A stretch of 10,026 nucleotides of DNA from positions 7,617 through 17,642 of the forward strand of contig MFWN01000017.1 of the NCBI GenBank assembly GCA_001786395.1, given 5' to 3'. This DNA comes from Candidatus Pacearchaeota archaeon RBG_13_36_9. Its GTDB lineage: Archaea > Nanobdellota > Nanobdellia > Pacearchaeales > GW2011-AR1. The position numbers and the translations under genes are program-made. The notes under the pieces were generated by a model, which saw only the letters and a list, made by a program, of their open reading frames with translations, was not told where the DNA came from and searched no databases. Positions within the stretch are counted from its first letter, which is position 1, and the number at the start of each line of letters is the position of its first letter. This document shows positions 1-5,725 of this stretch, piece after piece.

Positions 1-1
1 A

Positions 2-103
2 AAACCCTGTATTGTTGGAACAAAAAATGCCACTAAAGTGTTCAAAAATGGGGATTTGGTTTTTGTTGATGCTGATGAAGGGATTGTGAGAAAAATAGTA
101 TAA
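2..103 (+). CDS. C-terminal end of a PEP-utilising enzyme mobile-domain protein (partial)
   Basis: The first 33 codons of this frame read to a TAA at 101-103 and are cut by the window edge. They contain KPCIVGTKNATKV followed by NGDLVFVDADEGIVRKI. This resembles the closing segment of the phosphohistidine 'mobile' domain found in PEP synthase, pyruvate phosphate dikinase and related swivelling-domain proteins (PCVVGT.NAT..l.dGd.V.VD...G.V). The catalytic histidine would lie upstream, outside the window, so the specific enzyme cannot be named. PEP synthase or an orphan mobile-domain protein are both possible. The tail is complete and shows no frameshift. Confidence 0.7.
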   Translation, partial: KPCIVGTKNATKVFKNGDLVFVDADEGIVRKIV

Positions 104-195
104 AGAATATTCCTTTAAAAGAGTATGCAAAAACACACGAAGAACTTAGGGTGGCTTTAAAAACTTGGAAGTAAAACTTTTCTATTACAATTAAG

Positions 196-205
196 TTTAA
201 AAATA
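196..205 (+). promoter_or_regulatory. TATA-like box for the UPF0371 gene
   Basis: TTTAAAAATA lies 19 nt before the ATG at 225, centred about 24.5 nt upstream, which is where an archaeal TATA box would sit for a leaderless mRNA. No Shine-Dalgarno sequence precedes the ATG, which fits. The identical decamer at identical spacing precedes metK. Confidence 0.55.
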
Positions 206-224
206 TGGTAAGATAGTTTATCCC

Positions 225-1733
225 ATGCTTGAAGAAAAAGGGTTTGATACAGAAAAATATTTGAAAGTGCAGTCAAAAGAAATTCTTAAAAGAGTTAAAA
301 AATTTAAGAAGTTATATCTTGAATTTGGCGGTAAAATATGCCATGATTTTCATGCTGCCAGAGTTTTGCCGGGATATGAGCCAAACACTAAAATAAAGAT
401 GCTGCAGATATTAAAAGAAAATTCTGAAATAATTTTCTGTGTCAGCTCCAAGGATATAGAAAATGGCAAAATAAGAGGAGACTTTGCAATAACCTACGAG
501 GCAGCTACTCTAAAATCAATAAATGACTTAAGAAATCTCGGATTAGAAGTGAGCGCAGTGGTAATAACAAGATTTTCAAACGAAGAAAAAACTTTGAAGT
601 TTAAGAGTTATCTGGATAATCTTGGAATTAACACTTATATTCAGAAAGAAATAAAAGGGTATCCTGCTGAAGTTGATAAAATTGTCAGCAAAGAGGGCTA
701 TGGTTCAAACCCTTATATTGAAACAAGCAAGCCGATTGTTGTTGTTACAGGAGCAGGGCCATGTAGCGGCAAGATGTCTTTTTGCTTATCTCAGTTATAT
801 TATGATAGCTTGAATGACATAGATTCGGGATTCGCTAAATTTGAGACCTTTCCTGTCTGGGACTTGCCCTTAGAACACCCGGTTAATCTAGCATACGAGG
901 CTGCAACAGCAGATATAGGAGACTTAAATATGGTCGATCCCTTCCATCTGGAGGCATACAATATAACTGCAATCAATTATAACAGAGACATAGAAAATTT
1001 TCCTATCCTAAGGGACATTTTAATAAAAATTGGAAAAGATATTTATAAATCTCCTACTGAAATGGGAGTAAGCAAGACAAAAGCAGGGATAGTTAATGAT
1101 AAAGTTGTCAGAGAAGCTTCGAAACAAGAAATTATAAGAAGATATTTTAGATACAGAAAAGAGGCAATTCTGGGGCTTATTAAAAAGGAGGTTGTTGAAA
1201 AAGTCAAGAGATTAATGCAGGAGCTTAATATAGAAGAGAGCTATAGAAAAACAGTTATTCCTGCAAGGCAGGCTGCAGTTTTAGCTGAAAAACAAAAAGG
1301 CAAGGGCAACAAAGGGTTTTATTGCGGCTCTGCTATAGAGATAAAAGGAAAAATAATCACTGGAAAAAATTCAGAGCTTTTGCACTCAGAATCTGCGTGC
1401 ATAATCAATGCCCTAAAGTCCTTATCCAACATGCCTGATGAAATAGACTTGCTGCCAAAAAACATTATTGAGAGCATTAGAGAACTGAAAAAGAAAATAT
1501 TGTATAATGAAAGCCCAAGCTTGGATGTCAGTGAGATTCTCATTGCCTTAGCAATTTCTGCATCTATGAACCCTGCTGCTGCAAAATGCTTGGAGAACAT
1601 TCCATTTTTAAAAGGATGCGAGATGCACACCACCCATTTCTCAACAAAAGGAGATGAAAACGGGTTGAGGGACTTAGGTATAAATGTAACAACAGATGCT
1701 GTTTTAACTCCTAAAATATACTGCATAAGATAA
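225..1733 (+). CDS. UPF0371 (DUF1846) family protein
   Basis: A 502-residue protein matching the UPF0371/DUF1846 family at its usual full length of about 500 residues. Recognisable features are the N-terminal EKGFDTEKYLKVQSKEI and FGGKICHDFHAARVLPGYEP segments, a glycine-rich GAGPCSGK loop near residues 176-183 that resembles a nucleotide-binding P-loop, and the FPVWDLPLEHPVNLAYEAAT segment. The biochemical role of the family is not established to my knowledge, so none is assigned. The family is mostly bacterial (Firmicutes, Actinobacteria and others), so its presence beside archaeal genes suggests lateral acquisition. The start at 225 is supported by the TATA-like box about 25 nt upstream and by the family-like N-terminus. 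It appears to be a single-gene transcription unit followed by a T-rich spacer. Confidence 0.85.
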   Translation: MLEEKGFDTEKYLKVQSKEILKRVKKFKKLYLEFGGKICHDFHAARVLPGYEPNTKIKMLQILKENSEIIFCVSSKDIENGKIRGDFAITYEAATLKSINDLRNLGLEVSAVVITRFSNEEKTLKFKSYLDNLGINTYIQKEIKGYPAEVDKIVSKEGYGSNPYIETSKPIVVVTGAGPCSGKMSFCLSQLYYDSLNDIDSGFAKFETFPVWDLPLEHPVNLAYEAATADIGDLNMVDPFHLEAYNITAINYNRDIENFPILRDILIKIGKDIYKSPTEMGVSKTKAGIVNDKVVREASKQEIIRRYFRYRKEAILGLIKKEVVEKVKRLMQELNIEESYRKTVIPARQAAVLAEKQKGKGNKGFYCGSAIEIKGKIITGKNSELLHSESACIINALKSLSNMPDEIDLLPKNIIESIRELKKKILYNESPSLDVSEILIALAISASMNPAAAKCLENIPFLKGCEMHTTHFSTKGDENGLRDLGINVTTDAVLTPKIYCIR

Positions 1734-1805
1734 AACAATTTCAATAAATTTTTAATATATATTTTTAATAATCATCTCCAAAATATATTTTCGATTATAC
1801 TATCC

Positions 1806-1815
1806 TTTAAAAATA
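1806..1815 (+). promoter_or_regulatory. TATA-like box for metK
   Basis: TTTAAAAATA is followed by 19 nt and then the ATG at 1835, the same box and spacing as upstream of the UPF0371 gene. There is no Shine-Dalgarno sequence in TTTTTTGAGTT before the ATG, so a leaderless transcript is likely. The preceding spacer (1734-1805) is very AT-rich with runs of five T, plausible termination signals for the upstream gene. Confidence 0.55.
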
Positions 1816-1834
1816 GCATTTGATTTTTTGAGTT

Positions 1835-3004
1835 ATGAAAGAATATGTGATAACTTCCGAGTCTGTTACAGAAGGACACCCTGATAAAATATGCGATCAA
1901 ATCAGCGATGCTATTCTGGATAATTTAATTGCCCAAGATCCTGATTCCAGAGTGGCTATTGAATGCCTTGTAACTACGGGCACAGTTCATATTGCAGGAG
2001 AGGTTACTACAAGAGGATTTTTTGATGCCCAAAGAATTGCAAGGCAGGTATTAAAAGATATAGGTTATACTGACCCCCGGTTCGGCATGGACTGTGAAGA
2101 TGCGGGGGTATGGATAAGCATACATGAGCAAAGCAGAGATATAAGTCAGGGAGTTACGGAAAACAGCAGCAAAGAACAAGGCGCAGGAGACCAAGGAATG
2201 ATGTACGGATATGCCTGTAACGAAACCAAAGAGCTGATGCCCCTCCCAATAATTCTGGCGCATAGGCTTACTGAAAAGCTTGCAGAAGTTAGGAAGAATA
2301 AACAGATTAAGGGATTGGGGCCAGATGGAAAATCACAGGTTTCAGTTGAATATCAGGACAATGTTCCAAAAAGAATAACTGCTGTTGTAATTGCGCAGCA
2401 GCATATTGAGGAAATATCTGAGGAGTATCTCAGAAAAGAAATACTTGAAAAAGTAATAGTCCCTGTATGCAAAGAGTATCTCGATGAATCTACCAAAGTG
2501 CACATCAATGCAACAGGCAGGTTTGTTATAGGGGGGCCTGAGGGAGACACAGGAGTTACAGGAAGAAAAATAATTGTTGATAGTTACGGCGGAGTTGGGA
2601 GGCACGGGGGAGGCGCTTTTTCCGGCAAAGACCCAAGCAAAGTGGACAGAAGCGGGGCTTACATGGCAAGGTACATTGCAAAAAATGTGGTTGCTGCAGG
2701 CCTGGCAGACAAGTGCGAAATACAACTAAGCTATGCCATAGGAATTGCACATCCTACCTCTATTGGTGTGGAGTGTTTTGGAACAAACAAGGTTCCAGAA
2801 GAAAAAATATCCCAGCTGATTTTCGAAAACTTCAACATGACTCCAAGAGGAATTGTTGAAACTCTCAAATTAAAAAGGCCTATTTATAAGAAAACTGCTT
2901 CTTATGGTCATTTTGGAAGAAATGACTCAGATTTTTCCTGGGAAAAAACAGACAAGGCAGAGACATTAAAGCAAGCAGCAGCTTTAAAATCAGAAAGTCG
3001 CTGA
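1835..3004 (+). CDS. metK: S-adenosylmethionine synthetase, bacterial MetK type
   Basis: Makes S-adenosylmethionine from methionine and ATP in the cytoplasm, the methyl donor for methylases and the co-substrate of radical SAM enzymes. The 389-residue protein has the expected bacterial/eukaryal MAT length and signatures: TSESVTEGHPDKICDQISDA at the N-terminus (catalytic His near residue 15), GAGDQGMMYGYA near 116-127, and the phosphate-binding GGGAFSGKDPSKVDRS near 258-273. Most archaea instead carry the divergent archaeal-type MAT, so this copy is probably of bacterial origin (inference). The start is fixed by the family N-terminus and the TATA-like box. A small hairpin spans the stop codon. 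Confidence 0.96.
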   Translation: MKEYVITSESVTEGHPDKICDQISDAILDNLIAQDPDSRVAIECLVTTGTVHIAGEVTTRGFFDAQRIARQVLKDIGYTDPRFGMDCEDAGVWISIHEQSRDISQGVTENSSKEQGAGDQGMMYGYACNETKELMPLPIILAHRLTEKLAEVRKNKQIKGLGPDGKSQVSVEYQDNVPKRITAVVIAQQHIEEISEEYLRKEILEKVIVPVCKEYLDESTKVHINATGRFVIGGPEGDTGVTGRKIIVDSYGGVGRHGGGAFSGKDPSKVDRSGAYMARYIAKNVVAAGLADKCEIQLSYAIGIAHPTSIGVECFGTNKVPEEKISQLIFENFNMTPRGIVETLKLKRPIYKKTASYGHFGRNDSDFSWEKTDKAETLKQAAALKSESR

Positions 3005-3014
3005 GAGTTGCGAC
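2997..3014 (+). other. Small hairpin across the metK stop codon
   Basis: GTCGC (2997-3001) and GCGAC (3010-3014) form a 5-bp stem whose 8-nt loop begins with the TGA stop codon at 3002-3004. It lies just before the promoter of the next gene and could be an RNA 3'-end or processing element. The stem is short and could also be chance. Confidence 0.3.
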
Positions 3015-3023
3015 ATAAGAACA

Positions 3024-3033
3024 TTTAATAATT
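3024..3033 (+). promoter_or_regulatory. TATA-like box for the NFACT-R/PHP/YhbY unit
   Basis: TTTAATAATT ends 18 nt before the ATG at 3052, the same geometry as the other boxes in the window. No Shine-Dalgarno sequence precedes the start (TATTTATCTTC), consistent with a leaderless first gene. Confidence 0.45.
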
Positions 3034-3051
3034 CTTGTTCTATTTATCTTC

Positions 3052-3426
3052 ATGGCAAATTTCAGGAAATTTACAACAAGTTCTGGAAAAATAGTTTTAG
3101 GCGGGAAAAGTGCTGAAAATAACGAAAAGCTTATAAAACAAGTAAATCCAGAAGAAACTGTTCTGCATACAAAAGCTCCTGGAAGCCCATTTGCTAACCT
3201 TAAGGGGAAAGCAACTAAAAAGGATATAAAGGAGGCGGCTGTTTTTTGCGCAAGATACTCCCAGGACTGGAGAGATAATAAAAAAGATATGATTGTGCAT
3301 TACTTTAAGGGAAAAGACATTTACAAGAACAAACTAATGCCTACAGGCACTTTTGGTGTTAGAAAATTTAAAGAAATAACTGTAAAAAAAGAAGATATCG
3401 AAAAGTTTCAAGGAGAGCAAAAGTGA
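3052..3426 (+). CDS. Stand-alone NFACT-R (DUF814) domain protein
   Basis: A 124-residue protein matching the NFACT RNA-binding (NFACT-R, formerly DUF814) domain: FRKFTTSSGKIVLGGKSAENNEKL at the N-terminus, then VLHTKAPGSPFANLKG near residues 37-52, then an EAAVFCARYSQDWRD helix. In Rqc2/RqcH/FbpA-type proteins this domain is joined to NFACT-N, helix-hairpin-helix and coiled-coil parts and works in ribosome-associated quality control. Here those parts are absent and the whole protein is the single domain. A role at the ribosome is inferred from the family and from the downstream YhbY gene. It is the first gene of a unit, and its TGA overlaps the GTG start of the PHP gene by 4 nt. Confidence 0.85.
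   Translation: MANFRKFTTSSGKIVLGGKSAENNEKLIKQVNPEETVLHTKAPGSPFANLKGKATKKDIKEAAVFCARYSQDWRDNKKDMIVHYFKGKDIYKNKLMPTGTFGVRKFKEITVKKEDIEKFQGEQK
3410..3416 (+). promoter_or_regulatory. Shine-Dalgarno for the GTG-started PHP gene
   Basis: AAGGAGA ends 6 nt before the GTG at 3423, inside the end of the NFACT-R gene. It supports the non-ATG start and the 4-nt overlap. It contrasts with the leaderless first genes of the transcription units here. Confidence 0.6.
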
Positions 3427-4064
3427 AAACTCTCTTGTTTCACATTCATACTGAAAGGTCTTCTGATGCTAACCTAAAAATTCCAGAACTTATTGATTAT
3501 ATTGTTAAAAATAAAATAGATTATTTTTGTGTTACAGACCACCATAATTTTGAGGCATGCAGAATAATAGAAGAAGTCTTAAGAAGAAAAGAGTATAAGG
3601 GCAAAACCCATCTGATAAAAGGGATAGAGATAAAAACAGAATATGGAGACGTAATTCCATGTTTTATTAAAAAAGAGATAAAAACTAGAAAATTTGCAGA
3701 AGTTGTAAAAGAAACAAAAAAGCAAAAAGGGCTTTTGATTATCCCGCATCCTTTTGTGAGGCACAAAAAAATAAAATTTTTAATTAAACATGTGGATGGG
3801 ATTGAGGTGCATAATGCAAGCGCATTAAAATTCCACAATAAAAAAGCGCAGGAGCTCGGTGCAAGAAATCCTTCATTGCTAAAGATATCTGCTGTTGATG
3901 CGCATTGTTTAAATGAATTGGGAAATGCATTAAATGAGATAGAAATAGGCAAGAATGTAAAAATAAACCCAATACTATGTAAAAATGGAGGGTATTTTAT
4001 CCTAAACCTTAAACATTTAGCCATACATATCTTTAAAACATTAGAGAGCTTATTTGCAAGATGA
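3423..4064 (+). CDS. PHP-domain metal-dependent phosphoesterase-like protein
   Basis: A 213-residue PHP-superfamily protein. Visible metal-ligand motifs are HIHTERSSDA (His7, His9, Asp15), VTDHHN (Asp39, His40), the GIEI glutamate (Glu69), PHPF (His109) and the late SAVDAHC (Asp159, His161). This set is typical of active PHP phosphatases/nucleases with a trinuclear metal site, so catalysis is likely, though the substrate (nucleotide, sugar phosphate or nucleic acid) cannot be told. The start is GTG at 3423, overlapping the previous stop as GTGA and preceded by AAGGAGA at 3410-3416. Its TGA overlaps the YhbY start as ATGA. Translational coupling with both neighbours is probable. Confidence 0.85.
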   Translation: MKTLLFHIHTERSSDANLKIPELIDYIVKNKIDYFCVTDHHNFEACRIIEEVLRRKEYKGKTHLIKGIEIKTEYGDVIPCFIKKEIKTRKFAEVVKETKKQKGLLIIPHPFVRHKKIKFLIKHVDGIEVHNASALKFHNKKAQELGARNPSLLKISAVDAHCLNELGNALNEIEIGKNVKINPILCKNGGYFILNLKHLAIHIFKTLESLFAR

Positions 4065-4312
4065 ATCTATTCCAATCCACTCTGCAAATAGGAAAAAATG
4101 GTTTAACGCCTGGGTTTTTTGAAGAGTTGAAAATGCATTTTAAAAAACGAAGCAGCGTTAAAGTTGTTTTGCTTAAAAGCGCAGGGCATGATAAAGAAAA
4201 AACAAAAGAAATAGCTGAAAAAATAATGATGGAACTTGGAAAAAACTATACCTATAAAATTGTTGGGTTTACAATTTTTCTGAAAAAGTGGAGAAAAGAA
4301 AAAGGTTTATAA
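4061..4312 (+). CDS. YhbY/CRM-domain RNA-binding protein
   Basis: An 83-residue protein consisting of a CRS1-YhbY (CRM) domain: QIGKNGLTPGFFEELK near residues 9-24 matches the conserved G.nGLT.g segment, followed by VKVVLL, a helix KEIAEKIMMEL, and a closing IVGFTIFLKKW strand that resembles the family's 'vG.t.vlyr' end. YhbY of E. coli associates with pre-50S ribosomal particles, and archaeal versions are presumed to bind rRNA. The start overlaps the PHP stop by 4 nt (ATGA). The gene's TAA (4310-4312) lies inside the TATA-like box of the S19e gene. Its position between an NFACT-R protein and ribosomal protein genes supports a ribosome-related role. Confidence 0.85.
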   Translation: MNLFQSTLQIGKNGLTPGFFEELKMHFKKRSSVKVVLLKSAGHDKEKTKEIAEKIMMELGKNYTYKIVGFTIFLKKWRKEKGL

Positions 4313-4314
4313 AC
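4305..4314 (+). promoter_or_regulatory. Palindromic TATA box for the S19e gene
   Basis: GTTTATAAAC is a strong archaeal TATA-like sequence overlapping the end of the YhbY gene. Unlike the other boxes it is centred about 83 nt before the ATG, so a transcript starting about 25 nt downstream (near 4335) would carry a leader of nearly 60 nt. Confidence 0.5.
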
Positions 4315-4335
4315 TCTTATTTTAACTTATTTTCA

Positions 4336-4392
4336 GGCTAAATGGTAGAACTTACCATTCTAGTATCGCAAGATACGGCTTAATTATGGAAA
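4336..4392 (+). promoter_or_regulatory. Two-hairpin 5' leader of the S19e mRNA
   Basis: Two adjacent hairpins occupy the predicted leader. The first is AATGGTA (4341-4347), loop GAACT, TACCATT (4353-4359), a perfect 7-bp stem. The second is GTATC (4363-4367), loop GCAA, GATAC (4372-4376), a 5-bp stem closed by a GNRA tetraloop. An out-of-frame ATG at 4386 opens a six-codon frame that overlaps the S19e ATG at 4393. No Shine-Dalgarno sequence is visible. A ribosomal-protein autoregulatory leader is the natural guess, but no known motif is recognised. Confidence 0.45.
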
Positions 4393-4803
4393 ATGCCAGT
4401 TTATGAAATACCTTCGGATTTATACAATAAAAAACTAGCTGAAGCGCTGAAGAACATTGCGGAATTTCAAGTTCCTGAATGGGCTTTTTTTGTTAAATCA
4501 GGAGGCTCCAAAGAAAGGCCCCCTGTAGATGAAGATTTCTGGTTCAAAAGAGCAGCTTCCATTTTAAGGCAGCTTTATATCCATGAGGTAGTTGGAGTAG
4601 GCAGATTAAGAACCAGATATGGCGGCAAGAAAAACAGGGGAATGAAACCTGAAGAGTTTAGGAAAGGAAGCGGCAAGATAATAAGAACTATTCTGCAACA
4701 GGCTGAAAAAGCAGGACTTGTAGAAAAAGTTAAAGATAAAATGTCAGGAAGAAAATTGACAGAAAAAGGCAAACAATTTTTAGATTCAATTAAAGGAGAA
4801 TAA
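4393..4803 (+). CDS. Small ribosomal subunit protein S19e
   Basis: A 136-residue protein of the archaeal/eukaryal 30S protein family eS19. Recognisable segments are the N-terminal VYEIPSDLYNKKLAEALK, PEWAFFVKSG, the conserved DEDFWFKRAASILRQLYI near 47-63, GVGRLRTRYGGKKNRG near 68-83, and RKGSGKIIRTILQQAEKAGLVEK, ending with a winged-helix-like GRKLTEKGKQFLDSI. Length is slightly below the usual 145-150. The ATG at 4393 gives the family-like MPVYEIP N-terminus. Structured RNA precedes it and a hairpin pair follows, then L39e. Confidence 0.96.
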   Translation: MPVYEIPSDLYNKKLAEALKNIAEFQVPEWAFFVKSGGSKERPPVDEDFWFKRAASILRQLYIHEVVGVGRLRTRYGGKKNRGMKPEEFRKGSGKIIRTILQQAEKAGLVEKVKDKMSGRKLTEKGKQFLDSIKGE

Positions 4804-4807
4804 AACA

Positions 4808-4897
4808 ATGAAAATAAATTTTCAAGCCAAGGAAATTAGGAATTTCCTGGATCCAGAAAACCAAAAGGTTTTCTTGGTATTTAAATTTAAGAGGTAA
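4808..4897 (+). CDS. Possible 29-codon ORF between S19e and L39e
   Basis: An ATG 4 nt after the S19e stop opens a 29-codon frame ending at TAA 4895-4897, beginning MKINFQAKEIRNFLDPENQK and ending in a basic, hydrophobic stretch (VFLVFKFKR). No family is recognised. The same bases form two good hairpins, so the frame may simply be open by chance inside a structured or terminator-like spacer. The 3' end also overlaps the L39e TATA-like box. Confidence 0.2.
   Translation: MKINFQAKEIRNFLDPENQKVFLVFKFKR
4830..4877 (+). terminator. Tandem hairpins between S19e and L39e
   Basis: The first hairpin is AGGAAATT (4830-4837), loop AGG, AATTTCCT (4841-4848), a perfect 8-bp stem. The second is CCAGAAAACC (4853-4862), loop AAAA, then GGTTTTC-T-TGG (4867-4877), 10 bp with one bulged T. 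They lie immediately before the L39e TATA-like box, so a transcription-termination or RNA-processing role for the S19e mRNA is plausible. A regulatory element or a structured small RNA is an alternative. Confidence 0.4.
4878..4887 (+). promoter_or_regulatory. TATA-like box for L39e-L31e
   Basis: TATTTAAATT ends 18 nt before the ATG at 4906, matching the leaderless geometry of the other units. It directly abuts the second hairpin of the spacer. Confidence 0.45.
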
Positions 4898-4905
4898 ATT
4901 TAAAC

Positions 4906-5118
4906 ATGCCCAACACAAGAAAAAAAAGATACCAGAAGAAAGTTAAGCTAGCTGTGCATGGAAGAAGAACCAAGTGGGCTCCTTTTTGGGCAGTAATTAA
5001 AAAATACGGAGCTGGAAAAAGGGTGCATCCTAGTCGAATGACTTCTGTAAGAAGAAGCTGGAGAAGAAATAAATTAAAAATCAAGCCGAGAAAACTTAGG
5101 AAGAGGCATCTAGGTTAA
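4906..5118 (+). CDS. Large ribosomal subunit protein L39e
   Basis: A very basic 70-residue protein of the eL39 family, which lines the polypeptide exit tunnel. KKVKLAVHGRRTKWAPFWAV near residues 11-30 and the closing RRSWRRNKLKI match the family pattern (K..kA....r.vP.w...kt.....hp.rr.WRr.kLk). Archaeal eL39 is usually about 51 residues. This version has about 10 extra basic residues at the N-terminus and about 12 at the C-terminus (KPRKLRKRHLG). L31e follows after 7 nt, the usual archaeal L39e-L31e order. Confidence 0.93.
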   Translation: MPNTRKKRYQKKVKLAVHGRRTKWAPFWAVIKKYGAGKRVHPSRMTSVRRSWRRNKLKIKPRKLRKRHLG

Positions 5119-5125
5119 AATTAAA

Positions 5126-5686
5126 ATGGCAAAGAAAGACGCAGAACCAAAAATTGTGCTTGAAAGAGAGTATATAATTCCCCTTAGAAGGGAATGGCTG
5201 AAAGTCCCAGAGTACAAAAGAGCGAATAAAGCAGTCAAAGCCATAAGGGAGTTTATGATAAGGCACATGAAAGTTTATGACAGAGATTTAGACAAAATAA
5301 AAATAGACAAGATACTTAACAACGAAGTGAGGTTCAGAGGCATGAGAAAACCCCCTATTAAAATCAAAGTTAAGGCAAAAAAATATGATGATGGAATTGT
5401 AAGAGTAGAGCTTGCAGAAATTCCCCCTGCAATAAAATACAAAATCGAGAAAGAAAGAAAGCAGAAAGAAGCAGCAACCAAAGAAAAGCAAAAGAAGAAG
5501 CCGGAGAAAAAAGAAGAGAAAAAAGAAGAAAAAGTTACAGAAGAAAAGGAAGAGGAGAAAAAAGAGAAAAAAGAATCTGTTGTTGAAGCCGGGTTAATGC
5601 AGGCAAAGCAGGAAGCAAAGCAGATGGGGCATGTTGCAGGCAAGCAAAAACAGCCAACTGCCCACAGGATGGCCCTACAGAAGTAA
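5126..5686 (+). CDS. Large ribosomal subunit protein L31e with a charged C-terminal extension
   Basis: Residues 1 to about 108 are an eL31 domain: EREYIIPLRREWLKVPEYKR, then KAVKAIREFMIRHMKVYDRD and a basic KIKVKAKKYDDGIVRVELAE segment. Archaeal eL31 is normally about 80-100 residues. Here a tail of almost 80 residues follows, first a Lys/Glu repeat (about 110-153) predicted to be a charged helix or disordered, then a less repetitive VVEAGLMQAKQEAKQMGHVAG segment ending in HRMALQK. The extension is in frame without any stop and the base run is purine-only for long stretches. It is cotranscribed with L39e. Confidence 0.93.
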   Translation: MAKKDAEPKIVLEREYIIPLRREWLKVPEYKRANKAVKAIREFMIRHMKVYDRDLDKIKIDKILNNEVRFRGMRKPPIKIKVKAKKYDDGIVRVELAEIPPAIKYKIEKERKQKEAATKEKQKKKPEKKEEKKEEKVTEEKEEEKKEKKESVVEAGLMQAKQEAKQMGHVAGKQKQPTAHRMALQK

Positions 5687-5696
5687 ATAAACAAGA

Positions 5697-5704
5697 TTTT
5701 TAAT
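5697..5704 (+). promoter_or_regulatory. TATA-like box for the AlkD-Cbf5 unit
   Basis: TTTTTAAT is centred about 25 nt before the ATG at 5726, and no Shine-Dalgarno sequence precedes that ATG (TAATAATCTTT). The T-rich run just after the L31e stop may also serve as its terminator. Confidence 0.4.
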
Positions 5705-5725
5705 CCCAGATTTCTAATAATCTTT

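Noticed and set aside
104..176. A start-less open stretch encoding KEYAKTHEELRVALKTWK just after the partial PEP-utilising gene.
   Set aside because: No start codon, a stop in frame upstream and no recognisable family; most likely chance in AT-rich spacer.
2051..2725. Several minus-strand frames opposite metK.
   Set aside because: They are shadows of a strongly conserved plus-strand gene and match no family.
4336..4386. A tRNA-like or box C/D sRNA in the S19e leader (it contains AATGGTAGAAC).
   Set aside because: There is no acceptor stem, anticodon arm or T-loop sequence, and no RTGATGA/CTGA boxes. The two simple hairpins account for the pattern.
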